Source: G963662905 sp963662905 (GTDB lineage Bacteria; Bacteroidota; Bacteroidia; Bacteroidales; WRLA01). From it: 64,000 nucleotides of DNA. A program made the translations under genes and the position numbers. Below the pieces are notes generated by a model, which saw only the letters and a program-made list of their open reading frames with translations, was not told the DNA's origin and did no database searches. Below, one piece after another: positions 8,101-16,476 of the stretch. The stretch is taken from NCBI GenBank assembly GCA_963662905.2, contig CAXXFD010000001.1, positions 744,001 through 808,000 of the forward strand. The letters are read 5' to 3'. How positions within the stretch are numbered: the stretch's first letter is position 1; each line of letters opens with the position of its first letter.

Positions 8101-10826
8101 TGCTGCAAACCAACGGATATATGGCGGTTTATGGGCGCAACACCTCCGACAGCACCTTAACAGGAGGAACAGCCTGGACAGAAATCAGCGGAAACGCTCA
8201 AAAAATATACGAAAGCAACAGCCAGAAAATGGGCAATAAAACCGGCTGGCAAAAATTCACCCTTGACCAGCCATTTGAATATACGGGATCAAACCTTCAA
8301 ATCAGCACAGATTGGGACAATTCTTTCGATCCAACCCAGGTTGGATTTCAATGGCTATGCACCGAAGGAACCCAAATTAATATGAGTATTGGCGCAAACT
8401 CCTTCGAAAGCCCGGCCACACTTCCCGAAATTGACGGAGGAGGCAGTCTGCGGCCCAATATCAAAATTTACTATATTCCGGTCGAATGCCCTGCCCCTGA
8501 TGATCTTGCTGCCGATTCCATAGGGACCAATGCAGTTAAAGTGAGTTGGACTGATAATGCAGGCAGTAGCACCTTCGAGATCGAATACGGCCTTTCAGGC
8601 TTTATTCCGGGCAGTGGCGTACTCCTTCAAAATCAAAGCAATCCGGCCATAATCAGTGGTTTGGATGCTGCAACCGAATATGATTTTTACGTACGCACCG
8701 AATGCGAAGATACTGTAAGTGGTATCGCCGGGCCGCTTAAAATCACAACCAACTGCGAGATCATCAGTAGCTTCCCATGGACTGAAGGTTTTGAAAATTT
8801 TGAAACGGACTTCCCCTGTTGGAGTGTCATGAAAAATACCGAAGCCCAGGGCGGAATAAACGGAAACGGTTTGGCGGCAGCGAACCCTGTAAACGGAACC
8901 TGCTGGTATGTAAACACCTATGCTTCTTATGTGCATCAGGGTTTAAAATCGGCCAGCATCAGCAATTATACCACCGGCTACAGCTGGCTCATCAGTCCCT
9001 ACATTCAACTGCCTGCAACAGAAACCAGCCTTTTGCGCTACTGGATGTATTTTTATGCCGGGGGCACCTACGATACCAAACTGTATATCATGGTCGAATA
9101 CAATGGAAGCTGGCAGCAAATCGCTTTGCACGATAATGGCTATAATCCGTATAGCTCCGAAGTTGAAAACAGCCTGGCTGATTATGCCGGAAAAGAAATC
9201 CGCATTGCCTTTGTATATCCGCAGGTAACATCTGCTTATCCGCTTTCCATTGATGATGTTGCCATTGTCACGGATCCTGCATCAATAACAAGCTGGATCG
9301 GAAATGCTGATTCCGACTGGCAAAATGCGGCCAACTGGAGCAATGGCGTTCCCGATGCAGGCAAACACGCACGCATCGATACAGAAAACCATCAGCCCGT
9401 TATCAATCAACAGGCCAATGATCCGGCAGAATGTGCATCGATTGAAATTGAAGCAGGAAGCACGCTGGAACTGGCTGCCGGTGCGGCGCTGAGCATCCAG
9501 GGCAATCTGGAAATTACAGGAAATATGATGGTCCGCAATAATGCAAGCCTTATTGTTGATGGTGAAATACAAGGCAGTATGAACATTTACCGTAACCTAC
9601 AAACGGCCGACCGTTACCATTTCCTGGCCAGTCCGGTGAACAATATTTTAACGGGAGATATTTTTGATCCTTCTCTGTACCAAAATATCTGGCTGCGCCA
9701 ATACGACGAACCAAGCGGAAGCTGGAACAACCTCAACACCGCTTCGCCCCTCCAATCCGGTAAAGGTTATTCCTATTATATGGATGTTGCTGCTGCAGAA
9801 GCCGTATTTATCGGCCAGCCATTTAATAATACGGTTTCCAATATTGTGCTGAGCAATCAGGGTACAATAGCCACAGGCCCGCCTTTGCATGGCGAAAACT
9901 ATAACGGATGGAACCTGCTGGGCAACCCTTATCCCGCTGCACTTGATGCGAACTCAGGCGATTGGCAGCGACAAAATGTGAACAACGAAATACAGGTTTG
10001 GGATGCCGCATCAGGGCAATACAAATTCTGGGCGAACGGTGCTGGTACGCTGAGCAATGGCATTATTCCTCCGCAGCAGGCATTCTTTGTGAAAGCCACC
10101 GATGAAAATGCCCACATCAGTATTCCGCGTGAGGCCAGGGTGCACAATGGCCAGGGTTTTTACAAAAGCAGTGGCCAATTGTTTGAACTGCACATAAGCA
10201 GCGATGATTGCCCTTACGATGATCATTTCTTCCTGCGCTTAGCCACTGGTTGCAGTGAAGCCTTTGATGCAGAATGGGATGCACATAAACTGGCGGGAGA
10301 ACTCAATGCGCCCATGCTGTACGCTTTAAGCGCTGAAGGCTGGCGATTGAGCGTGCAAACCTTATCTGAAGATAAACTGCAAAAAGAATACCCTCTTTAC
10401 TTTCATGCCGGACTTAATGGACAATATGTTTTAAGCCTGGCAAATGCAGCAAAAACTGCAGAAGCAGTCTGGTTGATCGATCATCAAAGCGGGCAGCAGC
10501 ACAAGCTGAGCAATAGCCCGTATCCATTTGATGCACAGGAAAATGATGATGAAAAGCGTTTCAGCCTGCTTTTTGAAAGCAACAGCATGGATAAATTACA
10601 GGATCAAAACTGGAATGCTTACAGCGTGGGAGGAAAATTGCACATAGCACTGCCCGAAAATGTGGAAGGCAAGCTCCGGTTATATAATGCCAGCGGCCTG
10701 TTGGTATGGCAGCATAAAATCACAGAAAATAATATGCTTGTGAACACAAAGCACCTGAGCCAAGGGGTTTATCTGCTGCTGTGGCAATACACGGAAGGAC
10801 AGCAAAGTATCAAAATATCATTGTAG
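5172..10826 (+). CDS. Giant T9SS-secreted BNR-repeat / fibronectin III / choice-of-anchor protein
   Basis: About 1,884 residues from the ATG at 5172 (a TTG two codons upstream is less likely). Signal peptide: MRHFYAFLIALIFVGFSHA. Residues ~90-760 hold many Asp-box (BNR) repeats of form STDNGQNW, STDGGQSF, KTTDRGQNW, typical of sialidase/sortilin beta-propellers. A fibronectin III domain spans ~1105-1195 and a MAM-like choice-of-anchor J domain ~1200-1370. The region after SWIGNADSDWQNAANW (~1373) resembles the modules seen before T9SS tails. The last ~80 residues are a type A sorting domain ending GVYLLLWQYTEGQQSIKISL. It should cross the outer membrane by the T9SS and be attached or released. 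Catalytic sialidase residues are not evident, so an adhesive or binding role is more likely. Confidence 0.85.
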   Translation: MRHFYAFLIALIFVGFSHAQNNPDPAADHSWIQMMQNPSADYNEIIQKADAWYETHPKGKGSGFKAYKRWAWSERFNVMPDGKRAPHGHKTKEFYRTHNSRSLAGNWQEMGPVLYPVNNASQPTGLGRLNAVAINPANSEILYAGAAAGGFWISTDNGQNWQTTTDNIPNLGISAIAVNPIDPQIIYIGSGDRDGSDAPGQGVYKSTDGGQSFNPAHNGMGNLKVNAMIVHPTNPYIVLAATSQGVYKTTDAANNWARVSPNILNYIDICWKTDDPSVVYTTETGRFYKSSNTGDNWLMVTDDLPAFGTGRGSIGVTEDAPEIVYFIISDQSGAYKGTWRSTNGGTSFEFRSDTPTGMLYYTCDGSGTGGQGWYDQAVAVNPNNADELVIGGVNLWHSIDGGMNWEIIACWEYRPPLGLHADHHALKWHSDGRLFSANDGGLHYTDNNGQSFTEISSGLAIGQGYRIGGSAQDPNLLITGFQDNGTAVFRNYEWTTVIPSDGMECAIDPNNDSIMYGTYMYGMMYRSMDGGENFEIIGGYNQNGITEGGAWVTPYFLDDNNSNKALAGYVDVWRCNDMTAATPQWEKISNFGHPGHIKVEVLVQSYAKPEMAYAATADWKVYRCDDIFAADPVWTPLGNPFGYLCYSIETHPTNPDIAWATSYGKVFKTTDRGQNWTQTASSPELPYAAYSSIVCDISKTNNSLYLATDAGIFYTDDNLGSWIAFDAGLSANAMVRELEIFYDANSCKSRLRAITYGRGLWQSDLYAAGDLNFMALVTGQDIPQYVAQADEFAPVYRVGVINSSCGDANTINQMKFTIAGTNAADIESAQLWFTGANGNFFTNHSCGNASVQSDSLLVFDFSKELSADTNYFWLTYSIASDAVLKNHIDAELISVDIEGTTHNYLGGTTVGCSMICASIAINSGNINRVAPGLAEARQLKTKSRFSSIYDAAELTGKGLEGGSSIVQLAWYKANDRLLQTNGYMAVYGRNTSDSTLTGGTAWTEISGNAQKIYESNSQKMGNKTGWQKFTLDQPFEYTGSNLQISTDWDNSFDPTQVGFQWLCTEGTQINMSIGANSFESPATLPEIDGGGSLRPNIKIYYIPVECPAPDDLAADSIGTNAVKVSWTDNAGSSTFEIEYGLSGFIPGSGVLLQNQSNPAIISGLDAATEYDFYVRTECEDTVSGIAGPLKITTNCEIISSFPWTEGFENFETDFPCWSVMKNTEAQGGINGNGLAAANPVNGTCWYVNTYASYVHQGLKSASISNYTTGYSWLISPYIQLPATETSLLRYWMYFYAGGTYDTKLYIMVEYNGSWQQIALHDNGYNPYSSEVENSLADYAGKEIRIAFVYPQVTSAYPLSIDDVAIVTDPASITSWIGNADSDWQNAANWSNGVPDAGKHARIDTENHQPVINQQANDPAECASIEIEAGSTLELAAGAALSIQGNLEITGNMMVRNNASLIVDGEIQGSMNIYRNLQTADRYHFLASPVNNILTGDIFDPSLYQNIWLRQYDEPSGSWNNLNTASPLQSGKGYSYYMDVAAAEAVFIGQPFNNTVSNIVLSNQGTIATGPPLHGENYNGWNLLGNPYPAALDANSGDWQRQNVNNEIQVWDAASGQYKFWANGAGTLSNGIIPPQQAFFVKATDENAHISIPREARVHNGQGFYKSSGQLFELHISSDDCPYDDHFFLRLATGCSEAFDAEWDAHKLAGELNAPMLYALSAEGWRLSVQTLSEDKLQKEYPLYFHAGLNGQYVLSLANAAKTAEAVWLIDHQSGQQHKLSNSPYPFDAQENDDEKRFSLLFESNSMDKLQDQNWNAYSVGGKLHIALPENVEGKLRLYNASGLLVWQHKITENNMLVNTKHLSQGVYLLLWQYTEGQQSIKISL

Positions 10827-11124
10827 CTTTTCGCCTGTTTCGTTAACGCCTGATTCGTAAAAAATGCCTTGAAAACACAGCGGACAGCACAAAAACCAAA
10901 AGCACAAAAAAATGAATTAACAAACTGGAATATAATGATTTATAATATAATCACCTAAGCTCTGCAAAAGCATGAAACGCTAATAGGTAAATAGGCTGTT
11001 GTGCGGTCATTTCCGGGCGAAGGCAGCGTGCCTAATAAGGATACATTTGTTTGGGAAATAGAGGAAACAAACCACATTCCCCATCACAGCAAAATTGAAT
11101 AAACCATAAAAACATGTATGCAAT
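10827..11124. other. Intergenic region with possible -7 box
   Basis: A 298-bp AT-rich gap between two T9SS cargo genes. TACATTTG at 11042-11049 matches the Bacteroidota -7 consensus TAnnTTTG and would give a ~70-nt leader for the next gene. I see no good -33 box at the usual spacing. No RNA gene found. Confidence 0.35.
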
Positions 11125-13122
11125 ATGAAAACTAATTACGCAAGAAAACAATTATTAAAAAGCTTCCTGATGCTGATTTTTGCAGGAGTTTTTATTTCCG
11201 GGCTTAATGCTCAGGTTAGTGGAGATTTTCGCTCCAAAAATTCAGGTGATTATCACGACAGTAATAACTGGGAAACATACAATGGCACCACATGGGGAAA
11301 TGCTGGTACTGCTCCTGGTTCAACCAACAATGTTACTATCCAAGCTACACATGAAATGACTTTGGATAACGCACCTGCACAACAGTATTGCAAAAACCTG
11401 ACTATTGAAGCCACTGGAAAACTCTCCACTTCTGTATCAGGTATATACCTGTATAGCTATGGTGATTTACAAATAAACGGTACTTTGGGAGCTGCCAGTG
11501 GCACTGATCATACATACATTTACCAACTTGCTTCTTGTACAATAAGTGGTTCCGGAACAATACGGTTTGCTACACTTCAAATTGGTGCTGCAATAAATGT
11601 GATTATTGATACTGATGTAACCTTAATTAGTACAGGATTATATACTTACCAGAGCGGAAATGTTACTATTACTCAAAACAAACATTATACGGGAAGCCTA
11701 TATAATTATGAATCTGACCCTTGTACAGTATCACTTACAATTAAAGGAAAAGTTTCTACTTCATCTATAACTGGCTATGGAACAGCAGATAACCAAGCAG
11801 ATTTGATTATTTTCTCCGATGAAAACGGAACCGGCCAATTACTTCATAATGCCTTATCAGGCACACACGCCACCCTCCAACGCTACATCGCCGGTCATGG
11901 AGATGCTACGGGTGCAAGTAAAGCTGGATGGCACCTTTTTGCAAGTCCTGTAGATGATTTTGATTGGAGCGGAACTGCATGGAATCCTGCGACCAGCGGC
12001 AATAAAGACGACCTTTTTGGCTGGGATGAGGTCAATTATGAATGGTCGAACGGACGCGACTGGGCTACAAAATCCTTTGAAAAGGAAAAAGGCTATCTGG
12101 TGGCTTATCAAACTACAACAACACAGCAAGTATCCGGCACGATGAATGTAAGCGATGTTAGTGTCGATCTGACATACACCTCAGGTCAGGGCGAGGGCTG
12201 GAACCTTTTGGGCAACCCATTCACTTGTGCTTTGGATTGGGATGGTTTTACCATTCCCACAGGTGTAGATCCAACAGTTTATGTATATGATGATGATGAT
12301 GATGACAGCCCGCAATATATTAGTTATAACAAAAACACATTTGCTGGTGGACTTACTGATGGCATCATTCCTGTTACTAACGGATTTTTTGTAAAAGCTA
12401 CACAGGCAAATGTATCATTTACGATCCCAAAAGATGCACGTACATTAAGCCCCACCACCAACTTTTATAAATCTCAAAATGAGAATGTACTTAAACTCCA
12501 ACTAAGTAATGGCACAAATACAAACCAAACTACTTTCTGCCTGATTGATGGGGCTACCTCTGCCTTTGACAATGCCTATGACGCATACAATATAAGTAGC
12601 CTGGCCAATGTGCCCGAAGTATATTTCATCGGTAGCGACGGTGTGGAAATTGACGTTTTTGCCTCTAATGAAATCCAGGCTGATATTGCGCTGGACATTC
12701 CTACAGAAGGTTTATACAGCCTTTCTTTCGAAGGTGCAAACAGCTTTGAAGAAGAACTCTATATTACTGACCTGAAAACAAATGTTCAGTATGAAATAAC
12801 AGAGGCTTATGTGCATGAATTTACTGCATCGCCAAATGATGAAACCATCCGTTTCAAGCTGACCGCAAAAGCAGCTACAGGCATCCCCGAGCAAGCTGCT
12901 CAAAAACTGGATGTACTCTATAACGGACAGGAATTGATTTTCGGACAAACGCCTGATATTGCTACACTTGAGGTGTTTGACCTGAGTGGGCGCAAAATCC
13001 ATACGCAACAAATACAGGGGCAAAACCGCATTGCGCTGAAGCTTCCCAATGGCGTTTATATTGTGCGTCTTTATGATACGGAAGGAAATTTCAAATCATC
13101 CAAAATAAACAGCACCCGATAA
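11125..13122 (+). CDS. T9SS type A sorting-domain protein (surface or secreted)
   Basis: 665 residues. The signal peptide runs to about residue 29 (FAGVFISGLNAQ). The N-terminal third has SGDYHDSNNWETYNG and beta-rich repeats such as LTIEATGKLSTSVSGIYLYS, a pattern of right-handed beta-helix or G8-like surface proteins. The middle contains GWNLLGNPF and GGLTDGIIPVTNGFFVKA, which also occur in the giant upstream protein (GWNLLGNPYP, GIIPPQQAFFVKA), so the two share a module next to the sorting domain. The last ~75 residues are a T9SS type A tail (LEVFDLSGRKIH ... GVYIVRLYD). A run of five Asp (DDDDDDS) near residue 390 may bind calcium. No catalytic residues were recognised. Confidence 0.8.
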   Translation: MKTNYARKQLLKSFLMLIFAGVFISGLNAQVSGDFRSKNSGDYHDSNNWETYNGTTWGNAGTAPGSTNNVTIQATHEMTLDNAPAQQYCKNLTIEATGKLSTSVSGIYLYSYGDLQINGTLGAASGTDHTYIYQLASCTISGSGTIRFATLQIGAAINVIIDTDVTLISTGLYTYQSGNVTITQNKHYTGSLYNYESDPCTVSLTIKGKVSTSSITGYGTADNQADLIIFSDENGTGQLLHNALSGTHATLQRYIAGHGDATGASKAGWHLFASPVDDFDWSGTAWNPATSGNKDDLFGWDEVNYEWSNGRDWATKSFEKEKGYLVAYQTTTTQQVSGTMNVSDVSVDLTYTSGQGEGWNLLGNPFTCALDWDGFTIPTGVDPTVYVYDDDDDDSPQYISYNKNTFAGGLTDGIIPVTNGFFVKATQANVSFTIPKDARTLSPTTNFYKSQNENVLKLQLSNGTNTNQTTFCLIDGATSAFDNAYDAYNISSLANVPEVYFIGSDGVEIDVFASNEIQADIALDIPTEGLYSLSFEGANSFEEELYITDLKTNVQYEITEAYVHEFTASPNDETIRFKLTAKAATGIPEQAAQKLDVLYNGQELIFGQTPDIATLEVFDLSGRKIHTQQIQGQNRIALKLPNGVYIVRLYDTEGNFKSSKINSTR

Positions 13123-13140
13123 AGAGGGGCACAGAAATCC

Positions 13141-13212
13141 AAAGGGACGCCATTTCAACACAAAAAGCTCTTTCTCCTGGTTGAATGTACTGGTTAATAA
13201 AGGCGTCCCTTT
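13141..13212 (+). terminator. Long-stem terminator after the 665-aa T9SS gene
   Basis: AAAGGGACGCC at 13141-13151 pairs perfectly with GGCGTCCCTTT at 13202-13212, and the loop can form an inner stem (TTTCAAC with GTTGAA). A T-rich run follows. It separates the T9SS gene from the PID-CTERM-like gene. Confidence 0.6.
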
Positions 13213-13246
13213 TCTTTAATTAAAGATTAACCCAAAACACGAAATA

Positions 13247-13462
13247 ATGAAAGCAATAAAGATACTTTTTACCGGCCTGATGATCGCAATTTCCTGCAGC
13301 CTTTTTGCACAGCCACATGTTCCTGACCAGCATGGCAGCACAGAGGATCAAACACCCGGCGGGGGCGGAGGAGCTCCTGTTGGAAGTGGAATTGCCTTAT
13401 TGCTGACAGCAGCAGGGGCTTATGGTCTTAAAAAGTGGAAGCAAACAAAAGACGCTAAATAG
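13247..13462 (+). CDS. PID-CTERM-like small sorted protein 1
   Basis: A 71-residue protein with a signal peptide (ILFTGLMIAISCSLFAQ), a short linker rich in G, H, P and D, then GGGGGAPVGSG followed by a hydrophobic helix (IALLLTAAGAYGLKK) and a basic tail. This tripartite C-terminus (short motif, membrane helix, basic residues) is the layout of PEP-CTERM-like sorting signals. In Bacteroidota the motif form APIDGG is known as PID-CTERM; here it reads APVGSG. Such signals are normally processed by an exosortase, and none is in the window. The mature part is only ~25 residues, so it may be a carrier of the sorting signal or a tiny surface peptide. A paralogue lies 354 bp downstream. Confidence 0.7.
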   Translation: MKAIKILFTGLMIAISCSLFAQPHVPDQHGSTEDQTPGGGGGAPVGSGIALLLTAAGAYGLKKWKQTKDAK

Positions 13463-13799
13463 TGCTTGTCCATAATGTCCGATCTCAGCGTTATTTCTTT
13501 TGCTGGAAACAGTCATCCCGTACAGACGGGACTCCTCGTTTCCAGCAAAAGAAATGCCTCGACCTCGAACATTCTGAATCAAGCACAGTACTTTATAGAC
13601 AGACACTAAATAGAGTTCGTCTATAATGTCTCGCGAAGCTTCGGGATTATTTCTTCCGAAAGCTTTCGGAATTGGAAACAGTCATCCAGTATGTACGGGA
13701 CTCCTTATTTTCAATACCAAGAATGCACTTCGACTACGCTCAGCACATCGCCTCGACCTCGAACATTCTGAACCAGACACCCGACTCTATAGACAGAAA
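13455..13799 (+). repeat. Two tandem copies of a REP-like hairpin repeat
   Basis: Unit 1 is 13455-13605 and unit 2 is 13606-13799. Both begin CTAAATAG, continue with a form of TCTATAATGTC, carry GGAAACAGTCATCC and CCTCGACCTCGAACATTCTG, and end near TATAGACAGA. In unit 1, ATTTCTTTTGCTGGAAAC (13493-13510) pairs perfectly with GTTTCCAGCAAAAGAAAT (13538-13555) around a nested stem CCCGT/ACGGG. Unit 2 has lost the outer stem but gained two small palindromes (CGAAGCTTCG, CGAAAGCTTTCG) and an insert CTTCGACTACGCTCAGC. The layout resembles REP elements mobilised by RAYT transposases. Unit 1 begins inside the stop-codon region of the preceding gene. Confidence 0.7.
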
Positions 13800-13816
13800 C
13801 TAAATAATTATCAATA

Positions 13817-14023
13817 ATGAGAAAGCTACTTACAGTACTGATCATACTTTTTGTTATCGTCCATCATGCCGGAGCATCTGAACCTCCTCCACCACCTCCG
13901 GATCATGGCAGCAGTGATAATCAACCACCCGGAGGTGGTGCGCCAATTGATGGCGGTATGCTGATACTTTTATCGTTGGGAAGTATTTATGCCTGGAAAA
14001 AGAGCACATCAGACAAAAACTGA
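13817..14023 (+). CDS. PID-CTERM-like small sorted protein 2
   Basis: A 68-residue paralogue of the gene at 13247. It has a signal peptide (LLTVLIILFVIVHHAGA), a proline run (EPPPPPPDHGSSDNQPPGGG), the exact motif APIDGG, a hydrophobic helix (MLILLSLGSIYAWKK) and a hydrophilic tail. The PID triplet, helix and basic cluster make it a good match to the PID-CTERM sorting class. Only the ends and the DHGSxxxQxPGGG core are conserved between the two copies. No exosortase is nearby. Function is unknown; a short secreted or surface peptide is the most that can be inferred. Confidence 0.75.
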   Translation: MRKLLTVLIILFVIVHHAGASEPPPPPPDHGSSDNQPPGGGAPIDGGMLILLSLGSIYAWKKSTSDKN

Positions 14024-14068
14024 TGCTGTTTCCTACTCAATAGTTTGAAGGTTTTAAATTTGGTTTGC

Positions 14069-14107
14069 AAACTCCCTCCGGAGCAAAATTTTCCGGCAGG
14101 GAGTTTT
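14069..14107. terminator. Bidirectional terminator between convergent genes
   Basis: AAACTCCCT (14069-14077) pairs with AGGGAGTTT (14098-14106), with an added CCGGA/TCCGG segment inside. The A/T flanks make it usable in both directions. It lies between the second PID-CTERM gene and the convergent TPR/AraC gene. Confidence 0.7.
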
Positions 14108-14149
14108 CTATTAAGATTTCACAAAGAAATTTTTTCAGCCTCAGTTATT

Positions 14150-15826
14150 TTATGCATTTAAATCCTCTTTATCCAGGTTTGCCAGGAAAACTCTTGGGCT
14201 CAGTCCGGTACTTTTTTTGAAAGCAGCCCGGAAAGGGGAAATACTGGCAAAACCGCATGTTAAAGCGATCTCTTCAATAGTAAAACTCCCTTTTTTCTTT
14301 TTGGATGCGATTCGGATAAACTCATTGATCCGCAATTTATTGATATAGCTGTTAAATCCACCGTAATTCTGATTGATGCATTGGCTCAGGTAGGTGCGGT
14401 TCGTGCCAATGCTACGACCCAGTTTTTCCAGGTTTAAAGCCGGATCCAGAAAAAGCTTTTTTGACCGCATCTGGCGTTTTAGTTCTTTGTGGATCCACTC
14501 CAGGTTGGTATTATCCTCAACAACCAGTTCGTTGATACTTGCTTCAGCAGCTTCCTGAAGCTCAATTTCGACCACTGCATCAGCAGCTTGTGTAATGTTT
14601 TCCCTGCTGGTGGATGATATTTCGTCCGCTTGCTGTTCCATATGAGCTTCTTTAAGGCTTTTTTGGGTAAGCAGTGCATTCTGCCTTTTTACCTTTTTGT
14701 ATTGCACAAACACCCAAATCAGGAAGCCTAGCAAAACAATGCTAAATGCAATAAAGAATTGACGGATGATACGTAAGCGTTCCGTCCTCAGGACAGCTTT
14801 TTCATTTTCATATTTTTGTGTCAGCTCTACAATTTTCCTACTATTGTCCTGGTTAAAAAGCTTTTCCTTGATTTCATCGGCTTTCAGGTAATAGCTTAAA
14901 GCTGTTGCAGAATCGCCTTTGGTCATATATAGCGTTGAGAGGTTTTGATAAACCTGTGAAATACGGCTTTCGGAACCATGTTGCTTTGAATAGTCCAGGG
15001 CCTGATGGGCAAAATAAAGTGCTGAATCAAAATCATTTTTTTCTCTAAAGAGCGATACCATGTTTATGCATGCCAAAGACATCAGGTAATTATCTGATTT
15101 ATCTGTATTATTAATTATTTTTTTCTGCAATTCAATAGCCTTATCAAAATCTCTTTTTCCGGCATAAAGAACAGATAGGTTATTGTAAGCATACCTGAGT
15201 GCCCGCAAATTTCCAGATTCCTGAGCCAGCCGGCATGCTTCATTCGTCAGCGCAATAGCCTTGACGGTATCACCTGATCGGGTATAGGACGAGCCCATAT
15301 TGACCAATATGCTCGATTCCATTTGCACATCTCCAATCTCCTTTGCTATACCAAGAGCTTTCTGAAAGGTTTCCACTGCCTTTTCATAAGATGCTTCATA
15401 ATTATAAATGGATGCAATATTGGTTAGTGTCCTGGCATAGTAATTTTTGTTTCCTGTTTTTTCGAAAATTCGTACTGCATTCCAGTAAAAATCAATACTA
15501 AGCGGATAATCGCCCTTTTCATGATAAGCATTACCCAAAGTCATCAGGCTGTATGCTTCAGCTGAAGAAAACCCATTTTTCCTGCTCAACTCCAATGCCC
15601 GGTTTGCGAAATCTATTATCTCGTCGGTTCCATTACTGAGCTTTGGGTTTGCAAGGCTATGCAGCGCAGCAATACGAAGACTGTCAGATGGAGCTTGTGC
15701 AGAAGCATTGAGGAGCGAATCGCGCAAAGGGATATCCTGTCCGCTAACCGGCAGGATTCCAATTAAAAGCAGGAGCAATATACCGATCAAGCCCTTATAA
15801 CTTTCTGATTTATTTCGATTGTGCAT
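14150..15826 (-). CDS. TPR / transmembrane / AraC-type transcriptional regulator
   Basis: About 558 residues from the ATG at 15826 (MHNRNKSESYKG...); the longer reading from 15865 adds an unlikely leader. A signal-anchor lies near residues 12-30, then about seven tetratricopeptide repeats (residues ~50-330) in the periplasm, a transmembrane helix (FFIAFSIVLLGFLIWVFVQY), a coiled linker, and a C-terminal AraC HTH (NRTYLSQCINQNYGGFNSYI ... CGFASISPFRAAFKKSTGLS). This architecture is common in Bacteroidetes and suggests a membrane sensor that binds DNA directly. It lies 59 bp downstream of nadD on the same strand, so read-through from that operon is possible. A similar gene lies at 36322-38250. 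Confidence 0.85.
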   Translation of the reverse strand: MHNRNKSESYKGLIGILLLLLIGILPVSGQDIPLRDSLLNASAQAPSDSLRIAALHSLANPKLSNGTDEIIDFANRALELSRKNGFSSAEAYSLMTLGNAYHEKGDYPLSIDFYWNAVRIFEKTGNKNYYARTLTNIASIYNYEASYEKAVETFQKALGIAKEIGDVQMESSILVNMGSSYTRSGDTVKAIALTNEACRLAQESGNLRALRYAYNNLSVLYAGKRDFDKAIELQKKIINNTDKSDNYLMSLACINMVSLFREKNDFDSALYFAHQALDYSKQHGSESRISQVYQNLSTLYMTKGDSATALSYYLKADEIKEKLFNQDNSRKIVELTQKYENEKAVLRTERLRIIRQFFIAFSIVLLGFLIWVFVQYKKVKRQNALLTQKSLKEAHMEQQADEISSTSRENITQAADAVVEIELQEAAEASINELVVEDNTNLEWIHKELKRQMRSKKLFLDPALNLEKLGRSIGTNRTYLSQCINQNYGGFNSYINKLRINEFIRIASKKKKGSFTIEEIALTCGFASISPFRAAFKKSTGLSPRVFLANLDKEDLNA

Positions 15827-15885
15827 AAAACAAAATATCTGTGCTGAAACCACAAAGTTAAACACATAATAACTCCATAGTGTTA

Positions 15886-16476
15886 TCAGGCTTTAAAAAA
15901 ATTCATCTCGTCCACATATTCCGCAACCTTGGGCGGCATGAAATGATTTGGGTTGTGGCCGTTTTTTATTGCTTTTCGGATGAAGCTGGAAGAAATTTCT
16001 ATTTGGGGAGCCTGTACTATGCGCACGGATGGGTGCGTGGCATAATCGCCACCATCATAGCCCGGGCGTGCATAAACCAATAATTTATACTGCTTCAGGA
16101 TTTCTTCGGGGTTTTTCCATTTATTGAAATACTGGAGATTATCGCCGCCAACCACAAGATAAAAATTGCGTTCCGGGAATTTCTCGCTGATATAAGCCAG
16201 GGTATTGATGGTAAAATTGGGTTTTGGCAAACGGAATTCGATGTCGGAAGCCCGGAAACGCGGATCATCGTCAATGGCCAGGCGCACCATTTCGAGGCGG
16301 TCGGCATCCGGCAGAAGATTCGCGCGTTCTTTCAAGGGGTTTTGCGGCGTGACCACAAACCAAAGATCGTCCACTTCGGTAAATTCCACCAAAAAATTGG
16401 CAATGGCCATATGGCCGATGTGCACAGGATTAAAGGAACCAAAAAACAGGGCGGTATTTTTTTTGATGGCTGCCAT
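15886..16476 (-). CDS. nadD: Nicotinate-nucleotide adenylyltransferase
   Basis: NadD transfers AMP from ATP to nicotinate mononucleotide, giving deamido-NAD in NAD synthesis in the cytoplasm. The 196-residue length is normal. The nucleotidyltransferase motif GSFNPVHIGHM is at residues 13-23, and the family marker TPQNPLK follows around 43-49. DIEFRLPKPNFTINTL and VVGGDNLQYFNKW are the substrate-binding segments, and SSSFIRKAI is the C-terminal ISSTxIR-like motif. Its ATG shares one base with the gmk stop (TAATG), so the genes are translationally coupled. Confidence 0.95.
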   Translation of the reverse strand: MAAIKKNTALFFGSFNPVHIGHMAIANFLVEFTEVDDLWFVVTPQNPLKERANLLPDADRLEMVRLAIDDDPRFRASDIEFRLPKPNFTINTLAYISEKFPERNFYLVVGGDNLQYFNKWKNPEEILKQYKLLVYARPGYDGGDYATHPSVRIVQAPQIEISSSFIRKAIKNGHNPNHFMPPKVAEYVDEMNFFKA

